Assembly (NCBI GenBank): GCA_903848645.1
Contig: CAINGU010000086.1
Coordinates: 38,999-102,998 of the forward strand
Direction of reading: 5' to 3'
Length of the DNA stretch: 64,000 nt
Source: an uncultured cyanobacterium
Lineage (GTDB): Bacteria > Cyanobacteriota > Cyanobacteriia > Cyanobacteriales > Nostocaceae
The notes under the pieces are model-generated. The model saw only the letters and a list, made by a program, of their open reading frames with translations. It searched no databases and was not told the DNA's origin. Both the position numbers and the translations under genes were made by a program. Positions 16,588 through 25,882 of the stretch are shown piece after piece (within the stretch, counting starts at the first letter, position 1; each line of letters begins with the position of its first letter).

Positions 16588-18465
16588 GTGCTAACAGCAA
16601 TTTCAGGCAAACAACAACCGACAAAGAGCGGGATGGTAAATTACTGGGCGATCGCCATTGGCATTAATCAATATCAATTATTTCAACCTCTCAGTTGCGC
16701 TCAAGCTGATGCTGAGACAATCAAAGATTTTTTGGGGTCACAAGCAGGTTTTTTCCCCGAAAACTGCCTGTTAATGACAAATACTTCGCCTCCCATAGGA
16801 AATAAATCTTCCTATCCTACAAAAGAAAATATTCTCTCGTTGCTAGAAGAATTAGCAGCTAATTTTTGGCAGCCGGAAGACCATTTATGGTTATTCTTTA
16901 GCGGCTATGGGGTTAACTACAAAGAACAAGATTATTTAATGCCAGTCGCAGGAAATCCTGAGCAAGTTCCCGAAACTGGTATAGAAGTACGCTCGCTTAT
17001 GCAAAGCTTGCAAGTTACCGGACTCAATGTTTTACTCATCTTCGATATTAACCGTGCTTTTGGGACTCAAGCAGATGCACCCGTAGGCCAAGAAATCATT
17101 GAACTAGCCAAAGAACTACAAATGGCGGCGATTATTTCTTGTCAACCCGAAGAATTTTCCCATGAAAGCACAGAATTAGGTCATGGTTTCTTCACCGCAG
17201 CATTATTAGAAGCCTTGGGTTCTGGAAAAGGATACAACTTCACCGATTTAGCAGCTTATCTGAGTTATCTTACCCCCAAACTTTGTCAACACCACTGGCG
17301 GCCAGCCCAAAACCCTGTAACTATTATTCCTGCTCAACAGCCAGCTATTTTACCCGTGTTGACATTAGATGAAAACTCAGAAGCGATAATTTTTCCAGAA
17401 GAAAGTTTTGCTGTCACCCGAACTGCACCACCCCTAGAAAACACGGACTCTAGTACCACCACAGACTCAGCTTGGTGGGCAGAAAATGCCTCAGTAGAAA
17501 CTACTTTAAGCCAAATAGCAACTAAGAAAAATTTAGCCCCCGCATCAATTCCAGAGTCACTTGTTACTAGCAATCACACCTTAGCAACTTCCCCAGAATC
17601 CTCTCCAGGGGGTAGATTTATCCCCACTTTCACCACAGCCAAAGCCTATCCCTCACATCTGTCCCAAGCACCCATTTGGCAACAATTTATCATCTGGGGA
17701 GGCGGGACTATGGTGATAGTAGCTTTAATCGCTACATTTTTGCTCCGCAATCAGGAGAGTTTCCAGTTTAAAAATTTTGCCAAAACAGTATCCAACAATA
17801 GCACTAGCCAATCTCAGTTTCCCCAAATATTCCCCTCTAGCCGAAACACTTTGCATACAGACTCTAGCAAACGCAATCAAGCCATGTTAGAGCTAGAAAA
17901 AATGTCTCTTGTCCCTACTCAACCTAATCATTTAAGTATTGCGATCGCTAAAGCCCAGAGAATTCAACCGGACGCACCACAATACGCCAAAGCTCAGGAA
18001 AATATTCAAGTTTGGTGTCAAATGATTTTAGAGTTGGCACAAGTACAAGCCCAACAAAGAAAATATGAAAATGCTATCGCAACTGCTCAGTTAATTACTA
18101 AAAAAGAGCCGCTTTATTCCCAAGCTCAAACTGTCATTCAAAAATGGCAACTAGAAACCAAGCAATATCTAAGCAACAAAACTATCTTAGCGACTGCAAA
18201 AGCGTTAATCATTCCTGAACAAGCATCTACCTATAATCGCGCCATCGAAGTCGCTAAAAAAATCCAAAAAGGACAACCTGGTTTTGAAATTGCCCAAACA
18301 TCAATTAATAACTGGAGTGAAAAAATTTTAGATTTAGCTAAAAGTCATGCTACTCAAGGAGATTTGAATACCGCTATTGCCACTGCTGCTTTAGTTCCTA
18401 CAAGTGCGATCGCCTATGAAGATGCCCAGGATGCTATCCAAAAATGGCAACTTCAAAAAAATTAG
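16588..18465 (+). CDS. caspase-fold (orthocaspase-like) protein with degenerate active site
   Basis: A 625-residue protein with an N-terminal peptidase C14 p20-like domain (WAIAIGINQYQLFQPLSCA near 20-38). The catalytic His of YSGHG is Tyr107 (FFSGYG), and the catalytic Cys of DxCHSG is Asn155 (IFDINRAFG), so proteolysis is not expected. A low-complexity linker, one membrane helix (about 368-388) and a C-terminal region of about three helical repeats follow (pattern A-x-AQ-x-I...P-x-Y-x-x-AQ-x-x-I-x-x-W, from about 445 to the end). The protein is probably a membrane-bound scaffold or signalling pseudo-enzyme. The start may be GTG at 16588 or the ATG at 16633 (MVNYWAIAIG). Confidence 0.85.
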   Translation: MLTAISGKQQPTKSGMVNYWAIAIGINQYQLFQPLSCAQADAETIKDFLGSQAGFFPENCLLMTNTSPPIGNKSSYPTKENILSLLEELAANFWQPEDHLWLFFSGYGVNYKEQDYLMPVAGNPEQVPETGIEVRSLMQSLQVTGLNVLLIFDINRAFGTQADAPVGQEIIELAKELQMAAIISCQPEEFSHESTELGHGFFTAALLEALGSGKGYNFTDLAAYLSYLTPKLCQHHWRPAQNPVTIIPAQQPAILPVLTLDENSEAIIFPEESFAVTRTAPPLENTDSSTTTDSAWWAENASVETTLSQIATKKNLAPASIPESLVTSNHTLATSPESSPGGRFIPTFTTAKAYPSHLSQAPIWQQFIIWGGGTMVIVALIATFLLRNQESFQFKNFAKTVSNNSTSQSQFPQIFPSSRNTLHTDSSKRNQAMLELEKMSLVPTQPNHLSIAIAKAQRIQPDAPQYAKAQENIQVWCQMILELAQVQAQQRKYENAIATAQLITKKEPLYSQAQTVIQKWQLETKQYLSNKTILATAKALIIPEQASTYNRAIEVAKKIQKGQPGFEIAQTSINNWSEKILDLAKSHATQGDLNTAIATAALVPTSAIAYEDAQDAIQKWQLQKN

Positions 18466-18547
18466 TCAGTTGTTAGTTGTTAGTTGTTAGTTGTTAGTTG
18501 TCAGTTGTCACTGGTAAAACAATTACCAATTACCAATTACCAATTAA
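18465..18547. repeat. short tandem repeat tract
   Basis: Tandem seven-base units (TTGTTAG, then TTGTCAG) followed by a second tandem unit (ATTACCA repeated). It fills the gap between the caspase-fold gene and the convergent gene at 18544. Confidence 0.75.
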
Positions 18548-18921
18548 CAATACTGTGAAATATCTTCGCCACAGGTATCAGCTAAATAGCACATCGCTTT
18601 AAATCGCAAACCTACTACTTCTTCATATAAAGGGTTAAGTTTACACATTGGCGGAATATGAAATAAAATTCTACCAAATACTTTGACATCGCGCTCAAAT
18701 GGACACTGAGCCGGAATGTATTTACATAGACGGTGAGCTAATTGGCGATCGCTTACTTGGATGTTATCTACCCAATTTCTCAAAGGACGGAAAAAATCCC
18801 AAACAGGCTGGGATGGAAGATGATGCAATGAACTCACATTAGCTTCACTAGAGTCTACTGGATGTAGAGAAATCCAACTTGCTAAAAAAATCTTCTTGTT
18901 GGTATTTTTAGATACCTTCAT
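18544..18921 (-). CDS. Mo-dependent nitrogenase C-terminal-domain protein
   Basis: Start chosen at ATG 18921 (MKVSKNTNKKIFLASWISLH) because GAGAGG lies just upstream; a longer frame would begin at 18981. The 125-residue protein carries the cyanobacterial domain found at the C-terminus of some Mo-nitrogenase-related proteins: FRPLRNWVDNIQVSDRQLAH, then RLCKYIPAQCPFERD, PPMCKLNPLYEEVVGLRFKA and a closing CGEDISQYC. Several Cys are conserved in position. Stand-alone copies of this domain are common in cyanobacteria; their function is not established, and presence alone does not prove nitrogen fixation. Confidence 0.8.
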   Translation of the reverse strand: MKVSKNTNKKIFLASWISLHPVDSSEANVSSLHHLPSQPVWDFFRPLRNWVDNIQVSDRQLAHRLCKYIPAQCPFERDVKVFGRILFHIPPMCKLNPLYEEVVGLRFKAMCYLADTCGEDISQYC

Positions 18922-19278
18922 GGTAATTCCTCTCTTCTTAATGAGGGTATTCACCTTACTGATGAATATAGAATATGACAAGAACCTAAACCCGAAAACA
19001 GCATTATTACGGAAATTCTGTAAAAAGTGTAATCAACTGCTTCCTATATTATTTGTTAATACGTCACTTTAATCGTAAGTTCCCGAAAGCAATACTGTAT
19101 TTATTCAATCTTCTGGATAACTTGACACAGTTAAGATTTTAGTGAAGACATCTGTCTTTGGACGTTATTTTTCTTAACTGTAACAAAACTTATTATAGCA
19201 ATAATTATCAATAATTAGGATTAGGGGAAATCATTGTATTTTTGTTAAGCATGATAGTGATTCACGCTAACCTATCTC
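18922..19278. other. 357-bp intergenic region
   Basis: AT-rich spacer between the nitrogenase-domain gene start and the transporter fragment. It presumably holds the promoter of the minus-strand gene. No RNA gene or repeat is evident. Confidence 0.4.
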
Positions 19279-19548
19279 ATGCTGGCTTTTTTAGCATTGC
19301 TATCGAGGTGTACCCATATTCCTCTAGGCTTATTGATAGTTCTTACTTTCGGCTGTGGCATCCTCTCTGCTTGCTTTCTCAATGACACCATAGCTCTAAT
19401 TTTTACATCCCTCAGTTTAAGTCTAACTCTATCTTTGGGCTTAAATCAGATCCATTTTAACAAAGGTAAAGTCGGCACTGTTTTTGAGGGTAAATCTCAA
19501 TTTAATTTAACTCTGGAACAGGCCTTGCAAAAACAAGGTAAGTTCTAA
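19279..19548 (+). pseudogene. fragment of an SLC13/ArsB-like anion transporter
   Basis: An 89-codon frame whose middle, LGLLIVLTFGCGILSACFLN followed by DTIALIF, resembles the conserved GLLSAxxxNDT segment of CitT/ArsB-type anion transporters. Those proteins have 400 or more residues; here the similarity covers about 45 residues and then ends in an unrelated tail (TLEQALQKQGKF). The upstream frame closes at 19258-19260. It is probably a remnant of a deleted transporter gene; a small membrane protein derived from it cannot be excluded. Confidence 0.55.
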
Positions 19549-19556
19549 ATTCGACT

Positions 19557-19591
19557 AAAAAACGCAAAGATGCTAGAAAACACCTTTGCGT
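19557..19591 (-). terminator. rho-independent terminator of rnj
   Basis: ACGCAAAG (19562-19569) and CTTTGCGT (19584-19591) form an 8-bp stem. On the minus strand it is followed by TTTTTT. It lies 10 bp past the ribonuclease J stop codon. Confidence 0.85.
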
Positions 19592-19601
19592 GAGCTAATT
19601 C

Positions 19602-21368
19602 TTAAGAAGCCACAGCAGTAGAACGAGTGCGTCGTCTTCTACCATCAGAAACCTTCACAGCAGGCTCTTCAGGAACTTGCATCAATAACGTCAAAGAAGG
19701 TTGACATTGTAACTCTCTCCGCATAGAACGAGCCAATTCTCGCTCTAAAGTTTCCTGTAACCCCCCCCAGTCTGTATCAGCGGGTTGTCCTCCTTCGGGA
19801 GAAAACTCTGACCAACGGACGCTAAGAATTTCTTCAATGCGTTGTTGTACCCATTTTTGCAAAAGCGATCGCTCGATACTTGTCACCACACCTTGCATAT
19901 GAATTTCTGTTTTTGCCATGAGCTTACCACTCCAATCAATGGCAGCAGCAATAGTTACCGTCCCTTCAGAAGCCATGCGTTGACGTTCTTGCAACACCTT
20001 AGAACTAACCATGCCAGAACTAGAAGTATCCACCAATTCAATCCCCGCTGCCACTTTGCCAGAAACACGGATAGAATTTTCTGTTAACTCTATGACATCC
20101 CCATTTTGGATAATCACCATATTTTCCGCCGGAATGCCCATACTTTGAGCAGTTTCCGAATGCTTCACTAACATTCGATGTTCACCGTGGAATGGCACAA
20201 AGAACTTAGGACGAGTTAAAGCAATCATCAGCTTTTGTTCTTCCTGACAGCCGTGGCCGGAAACGTGAATACCTTTATCCCGTCCATAGACCACTTTAGC
20301 TCCCTGAATCATCAATTTATCAATGGTGTTCACCACTGCAATTGTATTACCAGGAATGGGGTTAGCAGAGAATAGAACCGTATCTCCTTGGCGAATTTTG
20401 ATATGGGGGTGTTCTTTATTAGCAATTCTTGTCATCGCTGCCATTGTTTCACCCTGAGAGCCAGTAGTTAAAATCAGCACTCTCTCATCTGGCATTCCCC
20501 GAACAGTATGCAACGGTTGGAACAGGCTATCTTCACACTTGATATAACCTAAATTCCGAGCGTGGGCGATTAAATTTAGCATGGAACGCCCGACAATTGT
20601 CACCACACGATTATGTTTTCTTGCTAGTTGCAAAATCATGTTAATGCGATGGACACTAGAAGAAAAGGTGGTGACAAATAAGCGTCCAGTAGCGTGGGAA
20701 AATTCTCGGTCAAGGTTAGGAAAAACAGCCCGTTCGGAAGGTGTAAATCCTGGCAATTCTGCGTTAGTGGAATCACTCAATAAGCAAAGTACGCCTTTTT
20801 CACCATGTTCAGCCAGGCGTTGCAAGTCAAACTTTTCACCATCCACGGGAGTATGATCAATTTTAAAATCTCCGGTGTGGATAACTACGCCTATTGGTGT
20901 ATGAATAGCAACGGTGAAGCTATCAGCAATGGAGTGGGTGTTGCGGATATATTCAACAAAGAAATGTTTGCCAATTCGCACCATATCACGGGGCATGACT
21001 GTTCTTAGTTCTGTGCGGTCGCGTACCCCTGCTTCTTCTAATTTACCCTCTAGCATGGCCATTGCTAGTCTTGGTCCATGAATCACTGGAATATCAAATT
21101 GCTTCAAATGAAAAGCAATACCACCGATATGGTCTTCATGACCATGGGTGACAATCATGCCTTTAATTTTGTGGCGATTTTCCCGCAAATAAGTTGTATC
21201 AGGTAATACAATATTTACCCCGTGCATTGCTTCTGTGGGAAAGGCTAATCCTGCATCTAACAGGATAATTTCGTCCTCATACTCGAAAACACAAGTGTTT
21301 TTACCTATTTCGTGCAAGCCGCCCAAAGGAATAATTTTGAGAGCGGAATTAGCTTCGTTTTTAACCAT
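19602..21368 (-). CDS. rnj: ribonuclease J
   Basis: A 588-residue beta-CASP metallo-beta-lactamase nuclease that processes and degrades mRNA and rRNA with endo- and 5'-exonuclease activity. The metal site VTHGHEDHIGG has His75, His77, Asp79 and His80; HTGDFKIDHTP and SDSTNAELPG follow, and the beta-CASP motifs FSSSVHR and VSGHGCQEEQK are present. The C-terminal domain ends in a basic stretch (DGRRRRTRS). It follows dapA by about 220 bp on the same strand and ends at a strong terminator. Cyanobacteria carry both RNase J and RNase E. Confidence 0.95.
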   Translation of the reverse strand: MVKNEANSALKIIPLGGLHEIGKNTCVFEYEDEIILLDAGLAFPTEAMHGVNIVLPDTTYLRENRHKIKGMIVTHGHEDHIGGIAFHLKQFDIPVIHGPRLAMAMLEGKLEEAGVRDRTELRTVMPRDMVRIGKHFFVEYIRNTHSIADSFTVAIHTPIGVVIHTGDFKIDHTPVDGEKFDLQRLAEHGEKGVLCLLSDSTNAELPGFTPSERAVFPNLDREFSHATGRLFVTTFSSSVHRINMILQLARKHNRVVTIVGRSMLNLIAHARNLGYIKCEDSLFQPLHTVRGMPDERVLILTTGSQGETMAAMTRIANKEHPHIKIRQGDTVLFSANPIPGNTIAVVNTIDKLMIQGAKVVYGRDKGIHVSGHGCQEEQKLMIALTRPKFFVPFHGEHRMLVKHSETAQSMGIPAENMVIIQNGDVIELTENSIRVSGKVAAGIELVDTSSSGMVSSKVLQERQRMASEGTVTIAAAIDWSGKLMAKTEIHMQGVVTSIERSLLQKWVQQRIEEILSVRWSEFSPEGGQPADTDWGGLQETLERELARSMRRELQCQPSLTLLMQVPEEPAVKVSDGRRRRTRSTAVAS

Positions 21369-21591
21369 TTTGTCCTGGAGATTGTTGTTGGTTGTGAATC
21401 AGTTGATAGTTCTATTTCTTGTATGAAAGAAAACACCAAATTTCTCTTTAAATTCAGCTTTTATAGAGTCCTATTTTTCGTTTCCGTCAAACTGAATGAT
21501 TTTTATATTGTTCAGTTGTAGCACAGGTGTTTAAATTGCAATTTTGTAACAATTCGTACACATTATTTATAAATCGCTCACCTATTGTTGC

Positions 21592-22476
21592 TTAGATTAA
21601 ATTCAGCTTTTGCATTACTGATTCTAACTTTTTCAACACATCCGGATCAGCTTCACACAGAGGTGGACGAGTTGAACCTACTTCCCAACCTTGCAGTTTT
21701 AGCGCTTCTTTTACAGGAATGGGATTCGTAGTTAAAAATAAAGCTTTAAACAATGGAAACAATTGTAGATGAATGTCGGTAGCAATTTGCATTTTGCCTA
21801 CTGCAAATGCTTGAATCATCTGTTGGAGTTGATTACCGACTAAATGAGAAGCCACACTGACGATACCGTGAGCGCCTATGGCTAACATGGGTAGGGTCAA
21901 AGAATCATCTCCAGCGTAAATCCGAAATTCTTTTGGTGTCAAGCGGCGGATTTCACTAACTTGATCTAAGTTACCACTGGCTTCTTTAATGGCGACAATA
22001 TTATCAATTTCTGCTAACTGCACTACGGTTTCTGGAAGCAGGTTTTGACCAGTCCGTCCGGGAATATTATATAACATCATCGGCAGGTCGGGAATTGATT
22101 GTGCTATTGCCTGAAAATGTTGATATAAGCCAGTTTGCGGTGGTTTGTTGTAATAGGGAACTACTTGTAAAGAACCATGTACTCCTATTTTAGCCGCTTT
22201 TTGGGTAGCTGCGATCGCTTCTTTAGTGTAATTAGAACCACATCCAGCAATTACTTTAGCTTTCCCTGATACAGCTTGCAATACCTCAACAAATAATTGG
22301 TATTCTTCATCCCAACTCAATGTTGGAGATTCCCCTGTTGTTCCACAGACCACTAATGTATCACTACCGTTGCTAACCAGATAATCGGCTAGTTTGCCAA
22401 CTACATCATAATTAATACTGCCGTCTGCCTGAAACGGCGTAATCATAGCTGTTATAATTTTGCCAAAATCTCCCAC
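21592..22476 (-). CDS. dapA: 4-hydroxy-tetrahydrodipicolinate synthase
   Basis: A 294-residue class I aldolase that condenses pyruvate with aspartate semialdehyde, the first committed step to diaminopimelate and lysine. Visible: [14 protein letters not shown] near 44-57, [14 protein letters not shown] with the catalytic Tyr near 136, and the Schiff-base Lys in [10 protein letters not shown] near 165. It lies 119 bp downstream of asd, which makes its substrate, so the two form a pathway pair, with rnj next. Confidence 0.97.
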   Translation of the reverse strand: MGDFGKIITAMITPFQADGSINYDVVGKLADYLVSNGSDTLVVCGTTGESPTLSWDEEYQLFVEVLQAVSGKAKVIAGCGSNYTKEAIAATQKAAKIGVHGSLQVVPYYNKPPQTGLYQHFQAIAQSIPDLPMMLYNIPGRTGQNLLPETVVQLAEIDNIVAIKEASGNLDQVSEIRRLTPKEFRIYAGDDSLTLPMLAIGAHGIVSVASHLVGNQLQQMIQAFAVGKMQIATDIHLQLFPLFKALFLTTNPIPVKEALKLQGWEVGSTRPPLCEADPDVLKKLESVMQKLNLI

Positions 22477-22502
22477 ACTCTTTTCTCTCCTAATTTTTTA
22501 GT

Positions 22503-22552
22503 TTGTCAGTTGTTAGTTGTTCGTTGTCAGTTGTCAGTTGTTCGTTGTTAAT
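22503..22552. repeat. short tandem repeat tract in the asd-dapA gap
   Basis: Seven-base units (TTGTCAG, TTGTTAG, TTGTTCG) repeat about seven times. Same class as the tracts at 7534 and 18465. Confidence 0.7.
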
Positions 22553-22595
22553 TACCTATGAATAATGACTAACTATCTAATGACTAGATTTAGAC

Positions 22596-23633
22596 TTATG
22601 CTGTAGTTGCTTTTAGTAGATTTTTGGCTACTAATAATTCGGCAATTTGGACTGCATTCAATGCTGCACCTTTACGGATTTGGTCGCCGCATAGCCACAA
22701 TTCTAAACCACAAGCATGAGAAATATCCTGGCGAATTCTCCCCACTAAAACTTCATCTTTACCACTGGCATCTATGGGCATGGGAAAATAATTCGCTTGC
22801 CAATCTTCTACTAATTTAACACCAGGTGATTTTCTTAAAATTTCTCTAGCCTCATCGGGATCAAAAGGAGTTTCAAACTCCAGATTAATGGCTTCAGAAT
22901 GGGCGCGGAGGACGGGAACTCTGACACAAGTGGCTGTAATTCTAATTTCTGAACTACCAAAAATTTTGCGGGTTTCGTTCACCATTTTCATTTCTTCCTC
23001 ACAATATCCCCAAGCTGTTAAAGGGGAATTATGGGTAAATAGATTAAATGCCAATGGGTAGGGTAAGACCTCCGCTACTGGTTGCTTTCCTTGTAGTATA
23101 GCGTCACTTTGGATTTTGACTTCCTCCATTGCCTTCGCACCAGCACCACTAGCAGATTGATAGGTAGCAGCTACAATTCTTTTAACTGGTTTTACTTGGT
23201 GTAATGGCCACACTGCCAAGGACATAAGAATTGTCGTACAGTTGGGATTAGCGATAATCCCTTTGTGATGAAATGCGGCTTGGGGATTTACCTCTGGGAC
23301 TACCAAGGGTACTTCCGGGTTCATGCGGAAGGCGCTGGAATTATCAATTATCACTGCTCCCTTATCCACAGCTACCCCAGCCCAAGTTTTGGAGATGCTA
23401 CCTCCGGCACTAGCTAAGACTATATCTAAGTTTTCCAAACTGCGATCGCTCACTGCCTCAACGGGGATATCTTCACCTTTGAATCTGAGTGTTTTTCCAG
23501 CACTGCGTTCTGATGCCAATAATTTTAAGTTGGCTAGGGGGAAATTTCGGCTTTCTAGTAATTCCAGCAACTCTGTGCCTACAGCACCAGTTGCTCCCAA
23601 AATAGCTACACGATAGGACTTAGACAAGCTCAA
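22596..23633 (-). CDS. asd: aspartate-semialdehyde dehydrogenase
   Basis: A 345-residue NADPH enzyme that reduces aspartyl phosphate to aspartate semialdehyde, feeding lysine, peptidoglycan, threonine and methionine synthesis. The nucleotide site is VAILGATGAVGTELLELLE (8-26), the catalytic Cys lies in NPNCTTILMSLAVWPLH near 131, and RVPVLRAHSEAINLEF near 235 holds the catalytic His. It leads asd-dapA-rnj and diverges from tig across a 698-bp region. Confidence 0.97.
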   Translation of the reverse strand: MSLSKSYRVAILGATGAVGTELLELLESRNFPLANLKLLASERSAGKTLRFKGEDIPVEAVSDRSLENLDIVLASAGGSISKTWAGVAVDKGAVIIDNSSAFRMNPEVPLVVPEVNPQAAFHHKGIIANPNCTTILMSLAVWPLHQVKPVKRIVAATYQSASGAGAKAMEEVKIQSDAILQGKQPVAEVLPYPLAFNLFTHNSPLTAWGYCEEEMKMVNETRKIFGSSEIRITATCVRVPVLRAHSEAINLEFETPFDPDEAREILRKSPGVKLVEDWQANYFPMPIDASGKDEVLVGRIRQDISHACGLELWLCGDQIRKGAALNAVQIAELLVAKNLLKATTA

Positions 23634-24331
23634 CTCCTTCTTTACGAGGTAATTAGCAATTTTTCTGTTCGGGACAACTCAAAAAATTAAATATCTCTGT
23701 TTATTTCTCTCAACAGCAGATGTTAAATAATAAAATTTGCATATTCTTGCGATTTTATCTCAGTTTTCGAGGTCTATTGAGAAATTTGAGACTTTGGTTG
23801 TTTATATCGTAGTTAAATTAAGTGATATCGCAGTTTACAACAATTGGTTATAACAATCAAATATATTACACTATCAGGATAATGTACTATTATACAGTAA
23901 ACTGCAAAAAAAGGGAAACCAAGAGAGAGCAAAATTTAGGTATTTTTGAGAAGCCTTGGCGGTAAAGTTACAGCAGCGGTCAGCGGTCAGCAGTAAAACC
24001 CTTTATGTGCAAGACTTTGGTGATGAAAATTTTTACCTCATTTACCTGCAATATGCTGTATCTTAACAGAACTAGGGCGACTATATTCAAAGAATATCAT
24101 AAAGTTTTCATTCCCTTGCTTTTGGCAGTAAACTGGATATCTGCTAAAGGACATTCATCCGCCTTTGGATTTGAATGATGCCTGATCAGCATATCCTCAC
24201 TAGGAGAGATAAAGATAGAAATGCCTTAAAATAGCTTTGCCAAAGCTGTACGCATTGTTTTCCAGTGTGGTAGGTAATCGCGTCTTGTGTATACTCTAAA
24301 GATCAAAATACCAGAAATATAGAAACAAAGC
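23634..24331. other. 698-bp divergent intergenic region (asd / tig promoters)
   Basis: It must contain promoters for asd (minus) and tig (plus). Visible: an inverted repeat GCAGTTTAC (23830-23838) / GTAAACTGC (23897-23905) followed by seven A; and an unrecognised 51-codon frame (24023-24178, starting MKIFTSFTCNM) that lacks a convincing ribosome site. Nothing else is identifiable. Confidence 0.5.
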
Positions 24332-25741
24332 ATGAAAGTTACCCAGGAAAAACTTCCCGCCAGTCAAATTGGTTTGGAAATAGAAATTACATCGGAAATT
24401 ACCAAGCAAAAATACGAGCAAGTCATTAGAAATTTAACTAGTACCGTAAATATTCCTGGGTTTCGCAAAGGCAAAGTACCCCGGCAAATATTAATACAAC
24501 GTCTCGGCAATACTCGCGTCAAGGCCACCGCTCTGGAAGAAATCATTCAAGAAGGGATTGAGCAAGCCATTAAACAAGAAGCGATTACCGCCCTTGGTCA
24601 GCCTCAATTACGCTCTTCCTTTGATGATTTGATTAACAGTTATGAACCAGGACAACCCCTAACTTTCGCTGCGGCTGTAGATGTACTCCCAGAAATAAAG
24701 TTAAGTGAGTACACTGGGTTACAGGCCAAAGCGGAGGAAATCAAATATGATCCGGCTCAGGTAGATACCGTTATTGAAGCACAAAGAGAAAAGTTAGCAA
24801 CATTAGTTCCTGTGGAGGGACGTGCAGCGGAAATCGGTGATGTAGCAGTTATTGATTTTAAGGGTGTAATTGCTAAAACTGAAGGCGAAGATCCTAACAC
24901 AGAACCAAAACCAATTCCCGGTGGAGAAGGAACTGATTTTCAAGTTGAGTTACAAGAAGATAAGTTTATTCCCGGTTTTGTCTTGGGTATAGTGGGTATG
25001 AACCCTGGAGAAACTAAAGAAGTATCTGCTCAGTTCCCAGATCCTTACGGTAACGAAGAATTGTCTGGTAAAGCGGCTCTATTTACCATCACCCTCAAGG
25101 AAATTAAAACCAGAGAATTACCAGAGTTGGATGACGACTTTGCCCAAGAAGTTAGTGATTTTGAGACATTAGAGCAATTGCGAGCATCATTGGTAGAGCG
25201 GTATGAAAAAGAAGCCGCAGATAAAACCAAAAATAATCAGCAAGAAGCCTTATTAACAGAACTGCTGAATCATGTCGAAATAGATTTACCGACAACATTC
25301 ATTGACCAAGAGGTTGATGCCATGCTGTCACAAACAGCAATGAAGTTGTCTGAGCAGGGAATAGATGTGAAAAAGCTATTTACCCAGGAAATTATTCCCC
25401 AATTACGGGAGAGATCCAAACCTGAAGCTATAGAGCGTCTCAAACGTTCTTTATCTTTGCAAGAAATTGGCAAACGCGAATCTATTGAAGTAGCAGCCGC
25501 AGAAGTGGAAGCTAGAGTCACAGAGTTGCTGACAGAGTACGCTGATCAAGATTTGGACGAAAATAGATTGCGTGGAGTTGTCCAAGAAGAACTGCTCACC
25601 AAAAAAATTGTTGATTGGTTACTAGAACGTTCATCTGTGGAACTAGTAGCAGAAGGTTCTTTAAATCCTACAGAAGCAACCGATTTAGAAGCAGAAAGCA
25701 CTGAAGCAGTTCAGGAAGAAGAAACTAGTAGTCCTGGGTGA
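24332..25741 (+). CDS. tig: trigger factor (peptidyl-prolyl isomerase chaperone)
   Basis: A 469-residue ribosome-associated chaperone. The ribosome-binding domain has the signature GFRKGKVPRQIL (44-55); the FKBP-type isomerase domain covers about 160-245 (GDVAVIDFKG, PGFVLGIVGMNPGETK); the C-terminal chaperone domain is helical and ends in an acidic tail (ESTEAVQEEETSS). It leads tig-clpP-clpX on the plus strand, a widely conserved grouping that links nascent-chain folding with ATP-dependent degradation. Confidence 0.96.
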   Translation: MKVTQEKLPASQIGLEIEITSEITKQKYEQVIRNLTSTVNIPGFRKGKVPRQILIQRLGNTRVKATALEEIIQEGIEQAIKQEAITALGQPQLRSSFDDLINSYEPGQPLTFAAAVDVLPEIKLSEYTGLQAKAEEIKYDPAQVDTVIEAQREKLATLVPVEGRAAEIGDVAVIDFKGVIAKTEGEDPNTEPKPIPGGEGTDFQVELQEDKFIPGFVLGIVGMNPGETKEVSAQFPDPYGNEELSGKAALFTITLKEIKTRELPELDDDFAQEVSDFETLEQLRASLVERYEKEAADKTKNNQQEALLTELLNHVEIDLPTTFIDQEVDAMLSQTAMKLSEQGIDVKKLFTQEIIPQLRERSKPEAIERLKRSLSLQEIGKRESIEVAAAEVEARVTELLTEYADQDLDENRLRGVVQEELLTKKIVDWLLERSSVELVAEGSLNPTEATDLEAESTEAVQEEETSSPG

Positions 25742-25833
25742 CAGGTGACAGGTGACAGGTGACAGTAAAGAAGCAAGAGGCACAAGTTCTTTTACTCCTG
25801 ACTCCTGACTGGGCGCAGGCCCTGCGCCCCTAC
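25738..25833. repeat. tandem repeat and GC-rich palindrome (copy 3) between tig and clpP
   Basis: First come four tandem copies of a GACAGGT-type unit (25738-25765), then at 25811-25833 an inverted copy of the palindrome seen at 9135 and 15542 (core GGGCGCAGGCCCTGCGCCC). The hairpin may end tig transcription or partly separate it from clpP. Confidence 0.8.
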
Positions 25834-25882
25834 CTCCTGAATTTTGCCAGATAGGGCATAATGGTTAACAGTTCACAATTTC

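Noticed and set aside
18465..18547. CRISPR-like array
   Set aside because: Units are seven bases in direct tandem with no spacers; no cas genes are present anywhere in the window.
24023..24178. A 51-codon gene upstream of tig
   Set aside because: No ribosome site, no recognised family and position in a promoter region; kept only as a note.
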